In this document: positions 1 through 6,555 of the stretch, in pieces | How positions within the stretch are numbered: the first letter of the stretch is position 1 | Layout of the letters: every line of letters begins with the position of its first letter | Assembly (NCBI GenBank): GCA_947254385.1 | Contig: CAMYCP010000023.1 | Coordinates: 1 to 11,816 of the forward strand | Length of the DNA: 11,816 bases | Reading direction: 5' to 3' | DNA from: an uncultured Filifactor sp. | Lineage (GTDB): Bacteria; Bacillota; Clostridia; Peptostreptococcales; Filifactoraceae | Notes under the pieces: generated by a model | The model's database searches: none | Told to the model about the DNA's origin: nothing | The model's input: only the letters and a program-made list of their open reading frames with translations | Position numbers and translations under genes: made by a program

Positions 1-80
1 TTGCATAAGAAATTGTAGTATCAATTTTCACTTTGAATTTTTGTAATGCAAGTTTTTGTTAACCTCCATGCCCACTATAA

Positions 81-105
81 ATGAAACTAATCCGGGAGGT
101 TTCAT
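81..105. repeat. Inverted repeat ATGAAAC-N11-GTTTCAT with competing pairing
   Basis: ATGAAAC at 81-87 is exactly complementary to GTTTCAT at 99-105, giving a 7-bp stem with an 11-nt loop. ACT at 74-76 and AGT at 106-108 can extend it across a 4-nt bulge. The right arm can instead pair through GGAGGTT (95-101) with AACCTCC (61-67), so two mutually exclusive hairpins share the right arm. This could be an operator-like dyad, a switching RNA element or chance in AT-rich DNA. No flanking gene inside the window identifies its target. Confidence 0.4.
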
Positions 106-110
106 AGTAA

Positions 111-152
111 TTCTGATTAGATATATACTACATTTTTTAAAGCTAATCAGTA
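111..152. repeat. Inverted repeat CTGATTAG/CTAATCAG downstream of tagA
   Basis: CTGATTAG (113-120) and CTAATCAG (143-150) form perfect 8-bp arms separated by 22 nt. It starts 6 nt beyond the tagA-like stop codon on the minus strand. The hairpin could protect the mRNA 3' end or act as a weak terminator, but on the minus strand it is followed by AATTACTATG rather than a U-tract, so a canonical intrinsic terminator is not supported. Confidence 0.35.
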
Positions 153-155
153 TTA

Positions 156-908
156 TTATCCGTTATTTCTTAAGAATATAACTTTAAATACAAAAACAAC
201 CAAGGATCCCATTCGTTTTATACGCACCGGCTCTTTTATTACACGATATAGCCACTCAAGTCCCGCTTTTTGATAAAATTCGGGTGCCCGTTTTACTTCT
301 CCAGATATCACGTCCAAACTTCCGCCTACACCCATCATTACTTTTGAGTTAAGCGTATCTTTGTATTTATCTATGAAGTATTCCTGAAAAGGTGATCCCA
401 TCGCAACAAACAAAAAATCGGGTTTTTTTTGTGATATTTCTTTAACTATTTCCATTTCCTCACTATTTGAAGGATTGCCGTTGTGCATTCCTTTAAAATA
501 TCCGTGATGATACCCGGTAAGGTTTAAATTAGGGTAGTTTTCTTTTATTTTTTCAGCGGATTTTTTTACTATTTCGGGTTTAGCGCCGAGGATATAGACG
601 GATTTTTTATCGGCGTTTGCATATTTTAACAATTTTATCATTAAATCTATTCCGGTTACACGTTCTTTTAGAGGATTTCTCATAATTTTGGACGCTAATA
701 CCGCCCCCGCTCCGTCCGGTACTACAAGGTCGGCTTTTTCAATGATGTTTTTCAAGATTTCGTTTTTACCGGCTCTTACTATTATTTCACTGTTGGGGGT
801 AACCACAATAAAACGTTTATTTTTATCTACGGCGTCTATACACATATCAAACGCTTCGCCCGATGTTACTTTATCTACTCTTATGCCTAATATTTTCATG
901 CTTTCCAT
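156..908 (-). CDS. tagA: WecG/TagA/CpsF family glycosyltransferase (GT26), probable ManNAc transferase
   Basis: A 250-residue GT26 enzyme. Characterised members move N-acetylmannosamine (or ManNAcA) from the UDP-sugar onto undecaprenyl-PP-GlcNAc at the inner face of the membrane, an early step in wall teichoic acid or secondary polymer synthesis. Visible family motifs are VTPNSE (35-41, with Thr37 and Asn39), PDGAGAV around Asp65 (the catalytic base position in TagA), VAMGSPFQE and GVGGSLDVISG in the second half, and a basic tail (EWLYRVIKEPVRIKRM) typical of the membrane-associating appendage. The ATG at 906-908 is preferred over the ATG nine bases later because GGAG sits about 6 nt upstream of it. 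It starts 1 nt after the csaB stop and is the last gene of the operon. The family is clear. The exact sugar and acceptor are inferred, so the symbol is tentative. Confidence 0.88.
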   Translation of the reverse strand: MESMKILGIRVDKVTSGEAFDMCIDAVDKNKRFIVVTPNSEIIVRAGKNEILKNIIEKADLVVPDGAGAVLASKIMRNPLKERVTGIDLMIKLLKYANADKKSVYILGAKPEIVKKSAEKIKENYPNLNLTGYHHGYFKGMHNGNPSNSEEMEIVKEISQKKPDFLFVAMGSPFQEYFIDKYKDTLNSKVMMGVGGSLDVISGEVKRAPEFYQKAGLEWLYRVIKEPVRIKRMGSLVVFVFKVIFLRNNG

Positions 909-909
909 A

Positions 910-1995
910 TCATTCTCCGAGCAGTTTAATTAATTTTTTATTATTAAGTTCGCTTTCAGCGACGAATTTATCACGATGTTTTTTAAGTTCACTTTTTTTA
1001 GTTTTTATATTTGTATAAACGTTCATAACTTCTTCAAAAAGTTTATCGGCATTTATTTCTTCTACGTCCATACAGTTTAAATTCATTGAAGACAAAAAAT
1101 CTTTTACTTTGGGATCGTATGATATGCCTACGGGATAAGAAAGGTTGAGCGTTGCAAAAATAAGCCCGTGCAGTCGCATAGATATGGTTATATCCGTATT
1201 TGCTATAACCGACAACATTTCTTCTATAGTGAGTTTTTTATCTACAAAAAATATTTTGTCGGATATTTTTTCATATATGTCCAAATTTATTTTTTTGTCC
1301 GCATCAAAATAAAACGGCAATAATATTAAATTAATTTTTTGTGTATCTATTTTTTGTGCAAATTTTATTATTTCCGATTTTATTTTATCGTCCATTTCTT
1401 TCCAAGGTCTGATGACTATGGCGATATTCGTTTTATTTTGAGAAATATTAAGATCATAAAGCAATTTAAGCCCGATTTTTTTATCCGCTTCCGGCATCAA
1501 AAACACACTGTCTGCCGTCAAGGTTATGTTTTTGTTTACTCCTATGGATTTTAAAAATTCATAGGAGCCTTTATCGCGTACAGTTATTGTGTCAACAGTA
1601 TTCAGTACTTTGGCAGTATATTTTTGCCTTGATTTTTGTATGGGGCCTATTCCCTGCGCATATATCATGACTTTTTTTTTGCATATTTTTTTTGCAATAT
1701 TTATGAGAGTAAGATAATAGTAGAGCGATTTAGTGGAAGTTACATCTTGCAAGAGAGAACCTCCGCCACTTACAAATAAATCCGCTTTATTTAACTCTTT
1801 TAATATTTGAAGTATATTCATTCTATCTATGGATTTTACGCCGTAAGTTTCGGAAGTTTCTTTCGGATTTTTTGACAATACGGTTATTTCAACATTTTTT
1901 ACATCACGTTTCACACTGTTTATAAACGACATCAGTATCGCTTCATCACCTATGTTGTTGAAACCGAAGTAACCGGATACCACGATTTTATACAT
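910..1995 (-). CDS. csaB: Polysaccharide pyruvyl transferase CsaB
   Basis: A 361-residue protein of the polysaccharide pyruvyl transferase family. CsaB transfers pyruvate from phosphoenolpyruvate onto ManNAc residues of the lipid-linked secondary cell wall polymer; the ketal pyruvyl group is what SLH domains bind. The sequence shows the N-terminal GYFGFNNIGDEAIL, the glycine-rich GGGSLLQDVTS, YAQGIGPI, a RDKGSYEFL segment, and the C-terminal RLHGLIFA with a His near residue 276 that corresponds to the conserved family histidine, then GISYDPKVKDFL. The length matches characterised CsaB. The ATG has GGAG 7 nt upstream and overlaps the preceding gene by 8 bp (1988-1995), suggesting coupled translation. 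The adjoining TagA-like gene fits, since TagA would supply the ManNAc that CsaB modifies. Two long poly-A codon runs occur at 1672-1693. Confidence 0.92.
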   Translation of the reverse strand: MYKIVVSGYFGFNNIGDEAILMSFINSVKRDVKNVEITVLSKNPKETSETYGVKSIDRMNILQILKELNKADLFVSGGGSLLQDVTSTKSLYYYLTLINIAKKICKKKVMIYAQGIGPIQKSRQKYTAKVLNTVDTITVRDKGSYEFLKSIGVNKNITLTADSVFLMPEADKKIGLKLLYDLNISQNKTNIAIVIRPWKEMDDKIKSEIIKFAQKIDTQKINLILLPFYFDADKKINLDIYEKISDKIFFVDKKLTIEEMLSVIANTDITISMRLHGLIFATLNLSYPVGISYDPKVKDFLSSMNLNCMDVEEINADKLFEEVMNVYTNIKTKKSELKKHRDKFVAESELNNKKLIKLLGE

Positions 1996-4096
1996 TTTTT
2001 ATCTCCGATTTAATTTTCTTAAATTGTTTGATTATAAATGAAAATATCAACATTGCAATTGTGCCGGTAAACAAAGATACCAAAAATTCCCCTCCGACTC
2101 TCGAAATGGAGAGATAAAGCGGAGTACGTATGTGTGAGAACGTATTTTGTATATTGCTTTGACCGATTGCCGTAAAAATTGCAAGCAGCGGATAGAGCGG
2201 TTTAAATGATTTTTTATATGAAAGGTAGATAAATAGCATTGCGGCGGGAAAACCGAGAAGTATGGATTTATTTCTGGGTCTTGCAATAAAATGATTTTCC
2301 AAAAAGTTCCTAAACAACAGTTCCAGGGTTGCCGGTTTAACTTCGCTTGAATTTCCCGAGCGTATCATGAATATAAGCGCTAAAACGCCCAGTATACCCA
2401 GCAAAATAACCTGCCACACTTTTATATTTTTATCCAGTACGGCTTTAACATCCGCCCATCTAAGTTTATTTTCCGCCGTAAAGCGTTTGCCCAAACCGAA
2501 ATATGCGAGATATAAAATCACTGAAATCATCATCGGCGTAAGTTGTGATATTTTAACTCCGCTAAAAGTTTTTAAATCCAGCATATATCTGCTGTCTGAA
2601 AGTAAAGCGGGAATAAAAAACGCACTTGTCACACTCATGGAAATACATACAAGTAATTTAAGAAATGAAAGCATAATTGGGTGTTTAATTTTTTTATCTG
2701 CGACATATATTTTTTTGGATTCTGCTATTATATAACAAACCGAAAGTGATGCTGAAACTATGCTTGAAAGCAGTGCAAACAATGATGAAAATGTATCGGT
2801 TTTTATATTAAGAGCAAAAATTGCGGCAAAGAAGAGCGTGCCTACTATTTGCAAAGCGTATACAATTTTTTTCTTGAGCGGATAGATATTTATTAGCAGT
2901 AACAAAAATGATGCGATTATTGCCGCTACAATCGGAATTTTTTTGATGTTGTTGACTGAACGGTTGGGCAAAGCTTTTAATTTTCCGTCCATCACGTAGC
3001 CGTGTTTTAAAAGTCTAGACGATAAAGATTTTAAAGTAGCATCATATATTGCAGGGTCGGTTACAAATTTGTTGTTGGGCTTGATATACGGTTTAAAATA
3101 AATTATACGTACATTTCTGTCAAGTACCGCTCTGTAAAATGTATTTACTATTTCCTCACCCTTGTGGTGTCCCGGTATTTCATAATCAAAACGTCTTTGT
3201 ATATAGTCCCATGTGGTAAATAATTTTACAGCACGATAATGAGACGTTTTGGGAAGTTCGTTTTGTCCTTTGGAAATTTGACTTTTAGATAGAATATTGC
3301 GTTCTATCAAGGCTAAATTTACGTCCTTGTCAAGCATATTTTGATACAGTATTTCGGGTTGGTCATATGAGAGCCATTCATCACCGGAACATATTATATA
3401 GTTGGTTTCGTTGTCATATTCTTCTCTGCTGTAGTTTTGTTTAACGCTTTCGTATACTTTTTCACGTGAGTTGAAATATCTTTCTGCGGTTTTTTTCGCA
3501 TCCTGATATGAAGAATTGTACAAGGGTCTAAGCAGCGGTATCATTTTAGCATTACTTATAGTCTTTATTTTTTCGTCGGAATATCCAAGTCCCAAATTTG
3601 AAAGTATAAGCCCTCTCCACGTGACTGCGGAATATAATCCGCCTTTATATATATCTTTTGCATCGCCGTAACAATATATTAAATCTTCTTCTTCACCCTG
3701 GATTACAAGTGTATGTTCATCAACACGCACTATTTTTCTATCTTTCTTAAGAGTATCTCTAAGTCCTTTTTCTATAAATGAAAGTGATTCGCTTTTACCT
3801 GTTACGGTAAGGTCGTATCCGTTCATTTCGGCTTTTATACCGAATTTCGGATTATTTAACATACTTTCAATCGTTTCTTCTTCAATTGCAACTGCACGTA
3901 CGTTGTTTTTTAAAAATGTGTCGGCATAAGTTTGAAATCCGTCTCCTTCGTGTGCCAAAGCCAGCATCTGTTCATAGTCGACGGCTATTTTATATACCTT
4001 GTTCTTACTTTCCATTTTAAAACGGTCAAAACATATCCATGATGCCGTAAGTATACCTACCAACAAAAAAATGGCAAGCAGCCTGTCTTTTCTCAT
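1988..4096 (-). CDS. DUF5693 family polytopic membrane protein, function unknown
   Basis: A 702-residue membrane protein and first gene of the csaB operon. An N-terminal signal-anchor (about 7-24) is followed by a large, probably extracytoplasmic domain (about 28-385), then roughly eight or nine hydrophobic segments from 387 to 690 and a short lysine-rich cytoplasmic tail. The C-terminal half carries the features I recognise as DUF5693: ARPRNKSILLGFP (605-617) and a GQSNIQNTFSHIRTP stretch (643-659) rich in polar residues between membrane segments. I recall this family next to csaB in many Bacillota genomes. No biochemical function is known to me. A role in moving, polymerising or attaching the CsaB-modified polymer is inference from context and topology only. 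The ATG is supported by AAGGAG about 8 nt upstream and a good promoter at 4173-4201. Confidence 0.8.
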   Translation of the reverse strand: MRKDRLLAIFLLVGILTASWICFDRFKMESKNKVYKIAVDYEQMLALAHEGDGFQTYADTFLKNNVRAVAIEEETIESMLNNPKFGIKAEMNGYDLTVTGKSESLSFIEKGLRDTLKKDRKIVRVDEHTLVIQGEEEDLIYCYGDAKDIYKGGLYSAVTWRGLILSNLGLGYSDEKIKTISNAKMIPLLRPLYNSSYQDAKKTAERYFNSREKVYESVKQNYSREEYDNETNYIICSGDEWLSYDQPEILYQNMLDKDVNLALIERNILSKSQISKGQNELPKTSHYRAVKLFTTWDYIQRRFDYEIPGHHKGEEIVNTFYRAVLDRNVRIIYFKPYIKPNNKFVTDPAIYDATLKSLSSRLLKHGYVMDGKLKALPNRSVNNIKKIPIVAAIIASFLLLLINIYPLKKKIVYALQIVGTLFFAAIFALNIKTDTFSSLFALLSSIVSASLSVCYIIAESKKIYVADKKIKHPIMLSFLKLLVCISMSVTSAFFIPALLSDSRYMLDLKTFSGVKISQLTPMMISVILYLAYFGLGKRFTAENKLRWADVKAVLDKNIKVWQVILLGILGVLALIFMIRSGNSSEVKPATLELLFRNFLENHFIARPRNKSILLGFPAAMLFIYLSYKKSFKPLYPLLAIFTAIGQSNIQNTFSHIRTPLYLSISRVGGEFLVSLFTGTIAMLIFSFIIKQFKKIKSEIKNV

Positions 4097-4151
4097 ATAA
4101 TTCTCCTTAAAAATTGTATTTTTCTACAAACGTTTTTTCAAGTTTTCAAAG

Positions 4152-4177
4152 TTGTCCTAAAAATACTGTGTTATAAT
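4152..4177 (+). promoter_or_regulatory. Extended -10 promoter of the NhaC-family antiporter gene
   Basis: TGTTATAAT at 4169-4177 is a perfect extended -10 element. The only -35-like sequence is TTGTCC at 4152-4157 with a short 14-nt spacer, so the extended -10 probably carries the promoter. The predicted start is near 4184, giving a leader of about 80 nt. It shares its core with the leftward promoter. Confidence 0.6.
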
Positions 4178-4201
4178 AAATAGAACTTATAAAAAACTCA
4201 A
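4173..4201 (-). promoter_or_regulatory. Promoter of the DUF5693-csaB-tagA operon
   Basis: On the minus strand TTGAGT (4201-4196) and TATTAT (4178-4173) are separated by exactly 17 nt, a good sigma-A type promoter. The predicted start is near 4166, leaving a leader of about 70 nt before the ATG at 4096. Its -10 overlaps the -10 of the divergent antiporter promoter. Confidence 0.6.
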
Positions 4202-4255
4202 AATTTTTGTGTCTCAAAAACGATATTTTTTTAATTTTTTCAACTATAGGATAAC

Positions 4256-4260
4256 GGAGG
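4256..4260 (+). promoter_or_regulatory. Ribosome binding site that decides the antiporter start
   Basis: GGAGG lies 5 nt before the ATG at 4266. The frame is also open from a GTG at 4209, but that codon has no Shine-Dalgarno sequence and would add 19 residues (MSQKRYFFNF...) ahead of the natural membrane-protein start MAEIITFVIF. The ATG at 4266 is therefore chosen. Confidence 0.85.
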
Positions 4261-4265
4261 TCGTT

Positions 4266-5546
4266 ATGGCTGAAATTATAACGTTTGTAATATTTATTGC
4301 GGAACTTTTCGTGTTTTTGTTTTTAAAAATCAATGTAGTTTACGCCTTGTGTGTGGGACTTTGCTTGTTTATAATTTACGCCTTTTACAAAAAATTTTCT
4401 TTTAAAGAGATTTTTAATATGATTAAAGAAGGCATAAACGGTGTTAAATCCGTATTGTTCGTGTTTTTTTTCATAGGCATGATAACCGCCGTATGGCGTG
4501 CAGGCGGGACAGTGCCTTACATAATATATTATTCGGTAAAACATATAAATCCTACTTATTTTGCGTTTTACGCATTTTTACTCTGCACCATGATGAGTTT
4601 TTTGCTCGGCACGGCTTTCGGTACTGCCGGAACTATGGGGATAATCTGTATTTCCATTGCCCGCTCGTTGAATTTGAATGAAATTTTTATAGGCGGTGCG
4701 ATTTTATCAGGTGCATATTTTGGCGACCGATGCTCCCCGATGTCTTCAAGTGCAATATTAATTTCAGATATTACGGATACGGACTTGTATAATAACATAA
4801 AAAATATGCTTAAAACCGCATTCATTCCGTTTTTAATTTCATGTTTAATATATTTTATATTAGGCAAAAACACAAAATCGGAAATTGATTTTTCCGCTAT
4901 AAATGCTTTAGAAAATGAATTTGTTTTAAATCACATAGTTTTCATTCCGGCGCTAATAGTTATAATTTTGTCGCTCTGTAAGGTGTCCGTTAAAAAAACT
5001 ATGCTGATAAGCATAATTTCAGGTATATTGATTTGTTTTTTTGTACAAAAAAATGATATACGGGAAATATTTAAAATCTTATGGAGAGGATACCGTCCGG
5101 ATTATAATTCCATAATGTCGGGAGGAGGTATAATCTATATGTCTCAAGCCTTTTTTACGGTCGGTATTTCATCGACATATTTCGGCTTTTTTAAAAATAC
5201 CGAACTTTTAAATCCGTTTACAACGTTGGTGGATAAACTCAAGGTTCATATGAGTTCGTTTTCAGTACTTTTCATATTATCGCTTATAATAAGTTTATTC
5301 AGTTGTAATCAAACTTTAGCAATAATGTTGTCGTGCCAAATCGGCAAAAATTTATTCAAAGATAAAAACTCACTGGCTTTAAGTTTGGAAAATACGGCTG
5401 CGCTGTTACCCGTGCTGATTCCGTGGAATATTTCCGGACGTGTACCTTTAGATACCATAGAAGTATCAATGTATTCTATTTTTTATTCATTTTTCATATT
5501 TGCCGTACCGCTTTGGAATATGTTTAAAAACAAAACTAAGGCTTAA
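4266..5546 (+). CDS. NhaC-family Na+(or organic acid)/H+ antiporter
   Basis: With the ATG at 4266 the protein has 426 residues, somewhat shorter than most NhaC proteins (about 450-480). It is very hydrophobic with about ten membrane segments. Family signatures are LGTAFGTAGTMG (about 114-125), then SGAYFGDRCSPMSSS (about 148-162), and in the second half SCNQTLAIMLSCQIGKNLF and LENTAALLPVLIPWN. Family members exchange Na+ for protons, and the MleN branch exchanges malate for lactate with cations, so the substrate cannot be fixed here. The gene is alone, divergent from the cell wall operon with which it shares a promoter core, and its last 11 bp overlap the convergent mnmM-like gene. No intrinsic terminator is evident after it. 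Confidence 0.85.
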   Translation: MAEIITFVIFIAELFVFLFLKINVVYALCVGLCLFIIYAFYKKFSFKEIFNMIKEGINGVKSVLFVFFFIGMITAVWRAGGTVPYIIYYSVKHINPTYFAFYAFLLCTMMSFLLGTAFGTAGTMGIICISIARSLNLNEIFIGGAILSGAYFGDRCSPMSSSAILISDITDTDLYNNIKNMLKTAFIPFLISCLIYFILGKNTKSEIDFSAINALENEFVLNHIVFIPALIVIILSLCKVSVKKTMLISIISGILICFFVQKNDIREIFKILWRGYRPDYNSIMSGGGIIYMSQAFFTVGISSTYFGFFKNTELLNPFTTLVDKLKVHMSSFSVLFILSLIISLFSCNQTLAIMLSCQIGKNLFKDKNSLALSLENTAALLPVLIPWNISGRVPLDTIEVSMYSIFYSFFIFAVPLWNMFKNKTKA

Positions 5547-6108
5547 CTTTTTGGCATATAAAAAGTATAGGCGCCGTTTCACTTTGATTTAACGGGTTTA
5601 TATCCAAAACTTTATATTTTACGGGGTTTATGCTTTTAAAAAATGAACTGACTATATGATGTTCTTTTCCTCTGTCATGTCCCAGATAGCTGGTTACGGA
5701 CATTATTCCGTTCACATTGAGTATGTCCAAGCCTTTACTTAAACATATAAGCGTGGAGTCGGATTTGGTTATTATTTCGTGGCTGTTGTTAGGTAAATAT
5801 CCGAGGTTTGCGACTATTAAATCCGCTTTTTCAACATATTTGTCAATATTTTCATGATTGTCGAGTATAAATTCAACTTTATCATATTCTTTTTCGTCAC
5901 AATTTGCCTGAAGATGAGATTTTGCACTGTCTATAGCGGCTTGTTGTATGTCTATGGCATAAAATTTGTCTTTTACGTACGGCAAAAATTTTTCGACATC
6001 CAAACCGTTTCCAAGAGTCACATCGACCGCCGTATTTATTTTATTTAGATAATTTAAACATATTTTTAACGACATTTCACTTAAATCGGTAACAAATTTT
6101 TCATTCAT
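5536..6108 (-). CDS. mnmM: Class I SAM methyltransferase, MnmM (YtqB)-like tRNA U34 methyltransferase
   Basis: A 190-residue SAM-dependent methyltransferase close in length to Bacillus subtilis YtqB/MnmM, which methylates 5-aminomethyl-2-thiouridine at tRNA position 34 to mnm5s2U in bacteria lacking MnmC. The SAM-binding motif is DVTLGNGLD (29-37), followed by AIDIQQAAID (51-60) for the ribose-binding acidic strand. Family-specific motifs are NLGYLPNN (101-108), YLGHDRGKEH (141-150) and the LNQ...PILF segment near the C terminus. The family was long labelled putative rRNA methylase, so older annotations will differ. The start ATG has GGAG 6 nt upstream. It lies 18 nt after lspA and is the last gene of the trpS operon, and its stop codon lies inside the end of the convergent antiporter gene. 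Confidence 0.78.
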   Translation of the reverse strand: MNEKFVTDLSEMSLKICLNYLNKINTAVDVTLGNGLDVEKFLPYVKDKFYAIDIQQAAIDSAKSHLQANCDEKEYDKVEFILDNHENIDKYVEKADLIVANLGYLPNNSHEIITKSDSTLICLSKGLDILNVNGIMSVTSYLGHDRGKEHHIVSSFFKSINPVKYKVLDINPLNQSETAPILFICQKVKP

Positions 6109-6126
6109 AAAATACTCCTTAGACGG

Positions 6127-6555
6127 CTATTCAGTTTTAATTATCCTGTACGCTATAAGAAATGTACTTACTACTACGTAAATATCAGCCAAATTGAATA
6201 CGAATTTCCAAATGCCGTAAAAATCGAACATATCAGTTACAAAACCGAATAACAGCCTGTCCGTCAAATTGGCTACTGCACCCGTAAGCAGGAATATACA
6301 GGAAATACGCATTATATTATCGTTTTTTATAAGTTCTCTTTGTGAATACATGAATGCGATTACCAAAAATACAGCCGTTACAAAAACAAAAGTTTTGCCC
6401 TGCATTATTCCGAAAGCTCCGCCTCGATTTTCAACATATGTTAACTTAAAAAAATTTTTTATTATGTCAATACTTCCTAAAGGCGCAAGTACAGTCCTCG
6501 CCCAGTGTTTTAAAAGCTGATCCGCCGACAGGGCTAAAATAACCAAAACTATCAT
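6127..6555 (-). CDS. lspA: Lipoprotein signal peptidase (signal peptidase II)
   Basis: A 142-residue membrane aspartyl protease that cleaves the signal peptide of diacylated prolipoproteins just before the lipid-modified cysteine. The catalytic aspartates are Asp99 in NLTDR and Asp124 in FNLADI; ENRGGAFG (42-49) is the conserved substrate-site motif. Four hydrophobic segments are present. It is slightly shorter than many LspA proteins (150-170), mainly at the N terminus, where ADQLLKHW (11-18) is the usual DQLxK motif. GAVANLTDR shows Ala where most family members have Gly (G-x-x-GN), a mild variant. Its ATG overlaps the trpS stop as ATGA (6552-6555), so translation is probably coupled. In Bacillus the gene lies a short way downstream of ileS; here trpS lies between. 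Confidence 0.95.
   Translation of the reverse strand: MIVLVILALSADQLLKHWARTVLAPLGSIDIIKNFFKLTYVENRGGAFGIMQGKTFVFVTAVFLVIAFMYSQRELIKNDNIMRISCIFLLTGAVANLTDRLLFGFVTDMFDFYGIWKFVFNLADIYVVVSTFLIAYRIIKTE

Larger units (their letters stand above)
1..155. other. Non-coding left edge, AT-rich with small inverted repeats
   Basis: No convincing gene lies here. The stretch is downstream of the tagA-like gene on the minus strand. It holds two inverted repeats (81-105 and 111-152, listed separately) and a looser dyad in which TTGCAT (1-6) faces ATGCAA (46-51), with AATTG/CAATT inside it. None is followed by a clear U-run on the minus strand, so I see no intrinsic terminator for the upstream operon; its transcript may run past the window edge. 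A 37-codon plus-strand frame from 68 lacks a ribosome binding site and is not called. Confidence 0.6.

Noticed and set aside
68..181. 37-codon plus-strand frame with a hydrophobic C-terminal part
   Set aside because: No ribosome binding site before the ATG, overlap with the antisense 3' end of tagA, and AT-rich composition that easily yields Ile/Leu-rich frames.
2367..2735. 122-codon plus-strand open frame opposite the DUF5693 gene
   Set aside because: Antisense shadow of a membrane protein gene with no independent support.
4209..4265. GTG-initiated 19-residue extension of the antiporter
   Set aside because: No Shine-Dalgarno sequence at the GTG, while GGAGG sits 5 nt before the ATG at 4266, which gives the natural membrane-protein N terminus.
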